NCBI RefSeq assembly: GCF_002505485.1
Contig: NZ_DAVG01000050.1
Location: 12,143 to 17,512 of the forward strand
Source of the DNA: Methanosarcina sp. UBA5
GTDB taxonomy: Archaea; Halobacteriota; Methanosarcinia; Methanosarcinales; Methanosarcinaceae
Direction: 5' to 3'
DNA: 5,370 bases
This document shows, in pieces, positions 1-4,619 of the stretch. Position 1 is the first letter of the stretch. Each line of letters starts with the position of its first letter. The position numbers and the translations under genes are program-made. A model generated the notes under the pieces. The model had not been told where the DNA came from. It did not search any database and saw only the letters and a program-made list of their open reading frames with translations.

Positions 1-186
1 AGCCCCACGCAGGTCAGCTCTATAAAGGTTAGCCCCTTGAAGATCAGCCTGTGTAAGGTTAGCTTTTATGAGATAAGCTTCCTGAAGGTTAGCTCCTTGA
101 AAAGTAGCCCATATAAGGTTAGTTTTTTCAAGATGAGCACCTAGAAGGTTAACTCCTCGATAGTTTTTTCTCTCGATAATATTCAT
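1..186 (-). CDS. Pentapeptide-repeat protein, N-terminal part (runs off the left edge)
   Basis: The minus strand encodes 62 residues from an ATG at 186 down to the window edge, without a stop. After a ten-residue leader (MNIIERKNYR) the sequence falls into ten successive five-residue units of the A(N/D)Lxx type, such as GANLQ, KANLT, QADLQ, GANLY and RADLR, starting near residue 11. Leu or Phe sits at every centre position and Ala, Val or Thr two places before it. This is the signature of the pentapeptide-repeat family, which folds as a right-handed quadrilateral beta-helix. Family members have very varied and mostly unknown roles, and the visible part gives no hint of a partner. There is no signal peptide, so it is probably cytoplasmic. 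An in-frame ATG at 207 would add seven residues (MEHQLLH). Neither start has a clear ribosome binding site. An AT-rich TATA-like stretch at 213-220 lies about 27 nt before the 186 start and could give a nearly leaderless transcript. The family call is secure, the exact start is not. Confidence 0.9.
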   Translation of the reverse strand, partial: MNIIERKNYRGVNLLGAHLEKTNLIWATFQGANLQEAYLIKANLTQADLQGANLYRADLRGA

Positions 187-287
187 ATGTAATAATTGGT
201 GTTCCATAAAAATAAATATTACTATTCTAGGAAGAAACCTTCCTTTCTCCGGGGTTCATTCATCCGAAATACGTATTTACAGGCTCA

Positions 288-319
288 CTGTGTTCCAAAA
301 AATGCTGTGTTCCAAAAAA
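288..319. repeat. 15-bp direct repeat, two copies with a 17-bp period
   Basis: CTGTGTTCCAAAAAA occurs at 288-302 and again at 305-319, separated by two bases. It may be a duplicated binding site for one of the divergent promoters or a replication slippage product. The sequence alone cannot decide between these. Confidence 0.75.
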
Positions 320-512
320 GAGGGAAGTCTTCAACATGGCTTTTGCTCGCGTTTATGTGCTCGCGCAGAAGGCTGACCCTATCAGCACCAAAAACGCTGG
401 AAAAAATCGACATTCAAGTAAAAACCCTTCAGAAAAGCCAACAACTGTATTTTATGTTTCCTGAAAAGATATTATTTTATGTTTTATGGATCATTCAAAT
501 AGTAATATATTA

Positions 513-518
513 GAGGTG
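513..518 (+). promoter_or_regulatory. Ribosome binding site GAGGTG of the small Cys gene
   Basis: GAGGTG lies six bases before the ATG at 525 and matches the anti-Shine-Dalgarno end of archaeal 16S rRNA well. It is the strongest such site in the window. It is the main reason to treat the 56-codon frame that follows as a real gene and to fix its start. Confidence 0.8.
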
Positions 519-524
519 TTTTGA

Positions 525-695
525 ATGTGTTGCTCTTTTCTTATAACGGTGAATCCCAATTCCGATAATGAAACCTATACATGCGACGTTTCCCCAAAAA
601 AGGGTAAATTACCTGCCGGAGTGATATCGAAGTACTGCAAAGGCGACTACGAAAATTGTCAAAGATTTATTTACCGTTCACGTTTGATGGAGTAA
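525..695 (+). CDS. Small cysteine-containing protein, 56 residues, function unknown
   Basis: This short gene encodes 56 residues from ATG 525 to TAA 693-695. The start is fixed by GAGGTG at 513-518 with a six-base spacer. The protein begins MCCSFLITV and contains five cysteines, at residues 2, 3, 20, 38 and 45. The C-terminal half reads like a compact metal-binding module: a KKGKLPAGVI stretch followed by Y-C38-KGDYEN-C45-QRF. The spacing of C2/C3, C20, C38 and C45 would allow a four-cysteine zinc or iron site, but this is inference. No signal peptide or membrane segment is visible and the middle is polar. A weak TATA-like run near 471-480 could serve as promoter. A small hairpin and T-rich tract follow the stop. 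The next gene starts about 250 bp later with its own TATA box, so the two need not be co-transcribed. I do not recognise a named family, but the coding case is good. Confidence 0.8.
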   Translation: MCCSFLITVNPNSDNETYTCDVSPKKGKLPAGVISKYCKGDYENCQRFIYRSRLME

Positions 696-724
696 TAAAA
701 AGGTTTCAGTCTCCTATAGCCCTC

Positions 725-746
725 AACCTAACGGTTTTTCTGTTTT
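725..746 (+). terminator. Possible transcription terminator after the small Cys gene
   Basis: A short AACC/GGTT stem (725-728 with 733-736) runs into T-tracts at 735-739 and 743-746, about 30 nt after the stop at 695. Archaeal termination depends mainly on T-tracts in the coding strand, so the T-runs matter more than the weak stem. Confidence 0.45.
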
Positions 747-772
747 GTCTCTTTTCATTCCCGATCTACAAA

Positions 773-780
773 TTTATATA
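773..780 (+). promoter_or_regulatory. TATA-box-like sequence TTTATATA, possible distal promoter
   Basis: TTTATATA is a consensus-like archaeal TATA box on the plus strand. Initiation would be expected roughly 25 nt downstream, near 805, leaving about 135 nt of untranslated leader before the beta-propeller start at 942. It could be a second, distal promoter. The box at 871-880 is better placed. Confidence 0.4.
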
Positions 781-870
781 GAAAACTTGCCACAAAATAT
801 CCATTATTATCTATTTTAAGACCAATGTTCTTTTTTTAATACAAATAGTAATACTGATTTATCCCGATAT

Positions 871-880
871 TTTATAAATA
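871..880 (+). promoter_or_regulatory. TATA box TTTATAAATA of the beta-propeller gene
   Basis: TTTATAAATA lies 61 nt before the chosen ATG at 942. Initiation about 25 nt downstream, near 900-905, would leave a leader of roughly 40 nt containing the GGGAG ribosome binding site. The same ten bases occur on the minus strand ahead of the tautomerase gene, at 2793-2802. Confidence 0.65.
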
Positions 881-931
881 TTGACAATGAATAGTAATAT
901 TAATGTATCTTTCCATTATTATATCCTTTAT

Positions 932-936
932 GGGAG
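932..936 (+). promoter_or_regulatory. Ribosome binding site GGGAG that decides the start at 942
   Basis: GGGAG is followed by five bases and then ATG at 942. The upstream in-frame ATG codons at 903 and 930 have no such site. Starting at 942 also puts the hydrophobic signal sequence right at the N-terminus. Confidence 0.65.
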
Positions 937-941
937 TTAAT

Positions 942-1913
942 ATGGGAAATAAAATAATATATATAGGGCTTGTTTTTATTTTTATTATAAGCTTTGCATC
1001 AATAGCAAATGCTGGCAAAGAGACTATGATCGTGGGTTCGAGGCTAACATTGAGTCCATCAATCTATGGCAACATTGTTACATGGGCTGATACTTTTGGT
1101 AACGGAGCTACCATGTATAACTTGACTACTGGAAACATAACCGGGTTAGGACATGCGGGAGATAGCCCATCTATCCAGGGAAATAAAGTTACATGGTGGG
1201 ATGAAGAAAACGTAATTGTGTATAACGTTTCCACTGGCAAAGAGATTAAAATCGTTAACGCAAGCACACCAGCGATCTATGGTGATAATGTTGTGTATAT
1301 AAAATCAAAATATGCTGACGGTCAGCCTGCCTTTAACCAAAATGCTGAGTATAACAGTTTGTATTTATACAATCTCAGCACCAATGAAGAAACTCAGCTA
1401 ACTCCATATGAGCATGCAACCTACAGTGCTTCTATTTATGGGAATAAGATTGTATGGGGACGGGCAAATCAGGTAAATTCAAGCGAATGGAGTACAAACA
1501 TTTCCATATACGACATATCCACAAAAAGAGTAAGTGACATCAGCAGAACTGGTAGGGCAGGTGGCGGTAAAATCTACGGAAACATTGTCGTGTGGGTAGA
1601 ACACAAAAATGAATCAACGGATGTCTACATGCGAGATATCGCCAAGCATGAAACACGTCAAATCACTTTTGATGGCAATTCGACCATTCCAGATATATAT
1701 GGTGATAGAATAATTTGGGAAAAACAATACTGGGTAGGAAATAACTTGTCAAATGACATTTATATGTACAATATCTCAACTAATGAGACAATTCGTATTA
1801 CATCTGCAAGTTATCCTGCAATTTACGACGATAAAATAGTATACATTCGTTCAGGCAATGATACCAAAGACCAAGAAGATGATTATATATATTTGTATAA
1901 TCTTTCAGCTTGA
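942..1913 (+). CDS. Secreted seven-bladed beta-propeller surface protein
   Basis: The protein has 323 residues from ATG 942. Residues 1-24 are a signal peptide: K4, a hydrophobic core IIYIGLVFIFII, and a predicted cut after ANA-24. The mature part contains seven units with the core xxIYGxxxVW, beginning at residues 39, 76, 110, 163, 209, 250 and 292. Most are followed by a (I/L)Y(L/M)YN(L/I)ST strand and an ETxxIT-type strand. This fits a seven-bladed TolB/WD40-like propeller, common among Methanosarcina envelope proteins. Fourteen N-x-S/T sequons (for example N60, N95, N144, N223, N320) fit a glycosylated exported protein. The last blade stops at YNLSA with no ETxxIT strand, and the mature N-terminus GKETMIV resembles that missing strand. 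The ring is therefore probably closed by the two ends and the protein complete. There is no C-terminal membrane anchor or PGF-type sorting tail, so it is likely released or held by other proteins. Its ligand is unknown. An upstream ATG at 903 is possible but has no ribosome binding site. Confidence 0.88.
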   Translation: MGNKIIYIGLVFIFIISFASIANAGKETMIVGSRLTLSPSIYGNIVTWADTFGNGATMYNLTTGNITGLGHAGDSPSIQGNKVTWWDEENVIVYNVSTGKEIKIVNASTPAIYGDNVVYIKSKYADGQPAFNQNAEYNSLYLYNLSTNEETQLTPYEHATYSASIYGNKIVWGRANQVNSSEWSTNISIYDISTKRVSDISRTGRAGGGKIYGNIVVWVEHKNESTDVYMRDIAKHETRQITFDGNSTIPDIYGDRIIWEKQYWVGNNLSNDIYMYNISTNETIRITSASYPAIYDDKIVYIRSGNDTKDQEDDYIYLYNLSA

Positions 1914-1920
1914 AATTCTA

Positions 1921-1943
1921 AGGCAAAAGCCTCTTTTCTTTTT
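1921..1943 (+). terminator. Terminator of the beta-propeller gene
   Basis: Seven bases after the stop, AGGC-AAAA-GCCT (1921-1932) forms a small stem-loop that runs into a T-rich tract, CTTTTCTTTTT, at 1933-1943. Position and composition fit a terminator for the beta-propeller gene. Confidence 0.6.
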
Positions 1944-2105
1944 AGGACGGCGTACAAAGTAGATGTTTTTCAGCTAAGTGGGAGATAAAAATATTTCTCA
2001 TTTTTTAATTTTCGACAAAAATCTTGCGAATTGTAATTAAATTGGTGATGATGGCGCTTTATACGTTAGATACATCTCTTGTGATAATACAGAGAAACTG
2101 GCTTT

Positions 2106-2213
2106 GTAGAAATCCTATCTAAACCAATTTCAAGGATCTGAAATTAAATACGTAAAAAGAGATCTTGTCATTCAGTTCAAATAAACAGAGATTAGCTGTT
2201 TGAGGATTTCTAC
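2106..2213. repeat. 108-bp segment bounded by 11-bp inverted repeats (possible MITE or IS relic)
   Basis: GTAGAAATCCT at 2106-2116 is matched by its exact reverse complement AGGATTTCTAC at 2203-2213. The segment between has no coding capacity. The same motif, extended to 12 bp, recurs at 3051-3062. Short terminal inverted repeats around a non-coding core are typical of miniature transposable elements. I could not see a target-site duplication, so it may instead be the debris of separate insertions. Confidence 0.45.
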
Positions 2214-2358
2214 TTAAGGGCTTATCTGCTTGTCCAGGGTAGAATGTAAGGAGACGATTTCAATCAAATATAGAAACTGCGTGTGAGTTGTAAGAGATTA
2301 AATAGTCGATAAAGTCGCCTACCAATGCTCATAACAATATTAGACAATACTTCCACTC

Positions 2359-2376
2359 CGCTTTCTAAAGCGTTTT
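2359..2376 (+). terminator. Small palindrome followed by a T-run
   Basis: CGCTTTCTAAAGCG (2359-2372) has perfect dyad symmetry around a two-base centre and is followed directly by TTTT. It resembles a terminator for plus-strand transcription, although no plus-strand gene ends nearby. Confidence 0.35.
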
Positions 2377-2423
2377 ATTCTCTGAGGATATTGACAGTAA
2401 TTGTGCATAGGAACAATGAAATC

Positions 2424-2449
2424 GCTGGCAGATATCAAATCCTGCCAGC
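2424..2449. terminator. 8-bp perfect hairpin downstream of the tautomerase gene
   Basis: GCTGGCAG at 2424-2431 pairs exactly with CTGCCAGC at 2442-2449 around a ten-base loop. It is the most GC-rich stem in the window. It lies 28 bp beyond the tautomerase stop (minus strand) and could end that transcript or protect its 3' end. On the plus strand it is followed within about ten bases by T-rich sequence, so it could also act in that direction. Confidence 0.5.
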
Positions 2450-2476
2450 TAATTTCTGGTTTTTCTTGTGTGTGGC

Positions 2477-2722
2477 TTAGGGTCTCTCTGAAGTACGCGT
2501 TTGCATGGCCCTTACTTCCTCCAATCCAATTGCCTGTCCACCTACCCCCCAGCTTCCGCTCTTTACTTCCTGGACTACTACCAATGTATAGCTACGGAGA
2601 TCTTCTCCCATGAACGAGACTACAACGTCTGTCACGTCCTTGATAAGCTTCTTGATTTCTTCCTCGGAGAGTACACCTTCAATGAGTTTGATATCAACAA
2701 GTGGCGTTTCTTCTACCCCCAT
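2477..2722 (-). CDS. 4-oxalocrotonate tautomerase-like small protein
   Basis: The frame encodes 81 residues from ATG 2722. From residue 7 it matches the 4-oxalocrotonate tautomerase fold: PLVDIKLIEG (strand one), a helix over residues 19-38, a VVV-containing strand at 47-52 and the WGVGG turn at 58-62. These roughly 60-residue proteins assemble as hexamers or dimers and use an N-terminal proline as catalytic base. Here that proline is residue 7, behind the extension MGVEET. The codon before it is ACG, one base from ATG, and GGGGGT lies seven bases ahead of that ACG, so an ancestral start may have been lost. By my hand alignment the family's Arg11 and Arg39 correspond to V17 and L47, and Phe50 to W58. 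The fold is convincing but ordinary tautomerase activity is doubtful. A symmetric TATA element lies upstream at 2782-2802. The C-terminal tail from about residue 68 is not family-typical. Confidence 0.85.
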   Translation of the reverse strand: MGVEETPLVDIKLIEGVLSEEEIKKLIKDVTDVVVSFMGEDLRSYTLVVVQEVKSGSWGVGGQAIGLEEVRAMQTRTSERP

Positions 2723-2781
2723 ATGTACAGTTTAGACTTTTAACCACGTTTTTATTTAATTAGTCATATAATATTCCTTTC

Positions 2782-2802
2782 TATAAATACGCTATTTATA
2801 AA
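2782..2802 (-). promoter_or_regulatory. Symmetric TATA promoter of the tautomerase gene
   Basis: TATAAATA-CGC-TATTTATA (2782-2800) is a perfect 8-bp inverted repeat. Read on the minus strand, TTTATAAATA at 2802-2793 is identical to the box before the beta-propeller gene. Initiation about 25 nt downstream would leave a leader of roughly 45 nt before ATG 2722. The symmetry means that TATA-binding protein could load in either direction. Confidence 0.6.
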
Positions 2803-3057
2803 GAAAAATCGAAGAGTGTTTTTTCAAGGGTTATTAAGTCTTAAAAAACATATTAAATATGTGTTTGGTACTTTTTCAATAAACAAAGTTTGAATCTAAA
2901 ATGGAATAAGCAAATAAATGCAACCTTAAAAAGGAAGTTTGGAGAAGTACTAAGGGCAAGAAAATTCTATAACCAGGTAAAAGAAATGAAATTAAACTGA
3001 TAGTGTACAACATAAATAAAAAAGTTGTAGAAACAATTTGGATTAAATTAAGGATTT
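2803..3057. other. Non-coding stretch, probably mobile-element debris
   Basis: No gene is supported here. The 86-codon minus-strand frame that crosses it (2876-3136) overlaps the inverted-repeat motif and has a composition explained by AT-rich non-coding DNA. The stretch contains TGTAGAAA at 3026-3033, which pairs with TTTCTACA at 3055-3062. Confidence 0.5.
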
Positions 3058-3062
3058 CTACA
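3026..3062. repeat. Inverted repeat carrying the TGTAGAAATCCT motif
   Basis: TGTAGAAA at 3026-3033 is the exact reverse complement of TTTCTACA at 3055-3062. The right arm is part of the 12-base AGGATTTCTACA at 3051-3062, whose complement TGTAGAAATCCT lies at 2105-2116. It is probably the terminus of an insertion element or MITE. The arms could also form a hairpin in RNA. Confidence 0.5.
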
Positions 3063-3283
3063 GAGACAATTTTTTGGTTTTTTCTGTTAAATAATGGCTT
3101 AACTCCCTGGTTTTTAAGAGTAAAACAGATCTCCAAGTTGTCTGTTTATCCCCATAACTCACAGCCTGGTTCATCATACTAGATAACTCATTAGTTACTT
3201 TCCTTCCTCCAAGAACTCTTAACTTCTTCCTGTAATCTTCGGTTATAATCCTTTGATTTCTCTTTTATTCGGTGAGGACTCAT
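3058..3283 (-). pseudogene. Unidentified small coding fragment with an apparent frameshift
   Basis: On the minus strand an ATG at 3283, ten bases after the oxidoreductase stop, opens a frame starting MSPHRIKEKSKDYNRRLQ that stops after about 30 codons. Another frame (one base further on) is open from 3264 to a TAG at 3058-3060. It reads EDYRKKLRVLGGRKVTNE (from 3240), later NQAVSYGDKQTTWRS, and ends KTKKLSL. Its lysine-rich, low-stop text looks more like protein than the surrounding frames. The full span is 226 bp, one base more than a multiple of three, so a single-base insertion near 3230 would join the two parts into about 74 residues. The final stop lies inside the AGGATTTCTACA repeat, suggesting an element inserted at, or truncated, the 3' end. 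I do not recognise the family. Chance remains quite possible. Confidence 0.3.
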
Positions 3284-3292
3284 ACCCTTAAT

Positions 3293-4270
3293 TTATTTGT
3301 CTTTTCCTGCCGGACAAAGCGTATGGTCAGTAAACCAGAAACACCTCTCACATCCCACGCACATGTTTACAGGCTCGCTATTTATCACATGATTGGCAAA
3401 ATCAGGGTCAGCTAACATGCCCCTGCCAACAGCAACAAGATCCACATAATCATTTTCAATTAAGAACCGCACCTGTTCTTCAGTGCGGATTTCATTGACT
3501 GCAATAACGGGAATTTTTACTTCTTTTTTGATCTTGCAACCGCTATAGGTTATAGGGCTGCAAATGAAACCGTCGGGAACCGGATTTGTTGGGGGCTGCA
3601 TACCAAAAGAAATATGGAGTAAATCAATACCGGCTTTCTCAAAGGTTTTAGCTGCTTCTATGCTGTCCTTGCTTTCTGGCAGATACTCACCCATGCGCAC
3701 GCCAACAATGAAACTTTTATGAGTGTTGTTCCGAATCTCCGGCAGAATTTGTGTTAAAACTCTTGCTCTGTTTAGAGCGTCGCCGCCGTACTGGTCTGTT
3801 CGACGGTTGTAAGAAGCATCAAGAAACTTGCATAACGTAAACCCATGGGCGAAGTGATACTCAACACCGTCAAAAACCATTTCACACGCACGAATGGCTG
3901 CCTGCTTCATATTCATCTGCATCGAACGAATTTCTTCGGCTGACAACTCGTTAATATTCAAATTGCCGCAATGAAGCTGCATCATTATTGTTGCACCATA
4001 TTGATGGCAGTTGCTAGCAATTTGCTTTAAAGCTGCAATGTCACCCGCTGACCACATGCCTGTTGAATCTACAGCCCCAAAAATGCTGGTGGCCTGCACA
4101 ATAATAAGGCCGGCACCGCCTTTTGCACGCTTTGTATAGTGTTCGATGTGCTGCTCGCCATAATAAGATCCATTATCCCCATGAAAAGAAAAAGTAACCA
4201 TAGGAGGCATCACAATTCGGTTTTTAATGTGATTCCCACGGATCACTAATTCATCTGTTATCCTGGTCAT
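3293..4270 (-). CDS. Old Yellow Enzyme-type NADH:flavin oxidoreductase with a C-terminal Cys cluster
   Basis: The 325-residue product is a single FMN-binding TIM barrel of the Old Yellow Enzyme/2,4-dienoyl-CoA reductase family. Visible signatures are NRIVMPPM (17-24) at the first FMN strand, GGAGLIIVQAT (51-61), QLHCG (98-102), DGVEYHFAHGF (134-144) with the two active-site histidines H139 and H142, YNRRTDQYGG (154-163), VGVRMG (189-194), and VAVGRGMLADPDF (279-291) for the FMN phosphate. The tail holds C304-x2-C307-x2-C310-x8-C319, which fits a [4Fe-4S] site like that of dienoyl-CoA reductases, though with tighter spacing. The second, NAD-binding half of those roughly 670-residue enzymes is absent. 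The link between QLHCG and the SAEEI helix (110-114) is much shorter than usual, so the substrate loop is reduced. The reaction is probably NAD(P)H-driven reduction of an activated C=C bond; the substrate is unknown. The start at 4270 aligns with the family N-terminus, but its ribosome binding site is weak. It is a stand-alone cytoplasmic enzyme with a tandem repeat upstream. Confidence 0.92.
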   Translation of the reverse strand: MTRITDELVIRGNHIKNRIVMPPMVTFSFHGDNGSYYGEQHIEHYTKRAKGGAGLIIVQATSIFGAVDSTGMWSAGDIAALKQIASNCHQYGATIMMQLHCGNLNINELSAEEIRSMQMNMKQAAIRACEMVFDGVEYHFAHGFTLCKFLDASYNRRTDQYGGDALNRARVLTQILPEIRNNTHKSFIVGVRMGEYLPESKDSIEAAKTFEKAGIDLLHISFGMQPPTNPVPDGFICSPITYSGCKIKKEVKIPVIAVNEIRTEEQVRFLIENDYVDLVAVGRGMLADPDFANHVINSEPVNMCVGCERCFWFTDHTLCPAGKDK

Positions 4271-4407
4271 TTTATTTTCCCGCTAACTTCTTTCTTCTAG
4301 GGTCAGTGAATTTTAATGAATTTCTTGATTTCTTCCTATATTGGTTTTTGCCGCAAAAATTTGGAGAACGAGAACCTGGATCACATTTTTGCAGAATTTC
4401 CTATTTG

Positions 4408-4416
4408 TATATTTAA
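4408..4416 (-). promoter_or_regulatory. TATA-like box for the oxidoreductase gene
   Basis: On the minus strand TTAAATATA lies about 140 nt before the ATG at 4270. Initiation near 4380 would leave a leader of about 110 nt. The adjoining tandem repeat sits directly on its upstream side, where a regulator would be expected. No better TATA match is seen closer to the gene. Confidence 0.35.
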
Positions 4417-4450
4417 CAAAATATCTAATTATCTAACAAAATATCTAATA
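4411..4450. repeat. 20-bp tandem repeat, two copies
   Basis: Bases 4411-4430 and 4431-4450 match at 18 of 20 positions and share the exact 15-mer AACAAAATATCTAAT (4415-4429 and 4435-4449). A 20-bp period is close to two helical turns, so both copies would face the same side of the DNA. This suggests paired operator sites next to the oxidoreductase promoter, although slippage in AT-rich DNA is also possible. Confidence 0.7.
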
Positions 4451-4619
4451 AACGACACTTAAAAATTAAAGAAAAACTCACAGTAAAGAGTCTGGAAATC
4501 TCAATGACGCTATTTGGGTATTTGCTTGAACTTGAAATCTATGTAAAGGGCGAATAGCTGGCAAAAGTATGGAAATCGATTATGGTTCAACTTTCAAGTT
4601 AGTTAATTTTATTTTTAAG

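Larger units (their letters stand above)
187..524. other. Intergenic region between divergent genes; no supported gene
   Basis: This 338-bp stretch separates the leftward pentapeptide gene from the rightward small Cys gene and should hold both promoters. Long open frames exist here (for example 196-513), but their translations have no recognisable domain and no good start signal. The stretch around 330-410 is richer in G and C than its surroundings and contains a 42-codon frame (336-464, beginning MAFARVYVLAQKAD), with a GAGGG placed 11 nt before its ATG. I cannot support it as a gene. A 15-bp direct repeat lies at 288-319. Confidence 0.5.
1914..2476. other. Gene-poor region with hairpins and repeat debris
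   Basis: This 563-bp stretch between convergent genes holds no frame that I can support as a gene. It contains a T-rich terminator at 1921-1943, a second hairpin-like sequence at 1982-2006 followed by six Ts, and an inverted-repeat pair bounding 2106-2213. Further on are a CGCTTT/AAAGCG palindrome at 2359-2372 and a strong hairpin at 2424-2449. A 24-codon frame at about 2047-2121 (beginning MMALYTLDTS) reads through the left repeat motif and is probably chance or a relic. Confidence 0.6.
4271..4619. other. Intergenic region upstream of the oxidoreductase
   Basis: This 349-bp stretch should carry the leftward promoter of the oxidoreductase and the 3' end of the receiver-protein transcript. 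It contains a TATA-like box and a tandem repeat, listed separately. A frame open from 4429 to 4557 ends LFGYLLELEIYVKGE, but it has no convincing start or ribosome binding site and I do not call it. Confidence 0.5.

Noticed and set aside
288..319. CRISPR-like direct repeats
   Set aside because: There are only two copies with a two-base gap, so there are no spacers. The repeat at 4411-4450 likewise has only two copies with no spacer.
196..513. 105-codon plus-strand open frame upstream of the small Cys gene
   Set aside because: It has no ribosome binding site and no recognisable domain. It begins inside the likely promoter of the divergent pentapeptide gene, and its translation looks random.
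1064..1267. 67-codon minus-strand frame inside the beta-propeller gene
   Set aside because: It is a shadow of the well-supported plus-strand gene, whose repeats explain the sequence.
2401..2743. Two plus-strand frames (2401-2613 and 2501-2743) over the tautomerase region
   Set aside because: They lie opposite the tautomerase-like gene, which has clear family motifs. Neither translation shows a domain.
2876..3136. 86-codon minus-strand frame rich in Leu, Phe and Ser
   Set aside because: It crosses the repeat motif, has no ribosome binding site, and its hydrophobic composition follows from AT-rich DNA. The alternative frame at 3058-3264 looks more protein-like.
4429..4557. Open frame ending MTLFGYLLELEIYVKGE
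   Set aside because: There is no ribosome binding site and only 17 codons from its ATG. The upstream part overlaps the tandem repeat.
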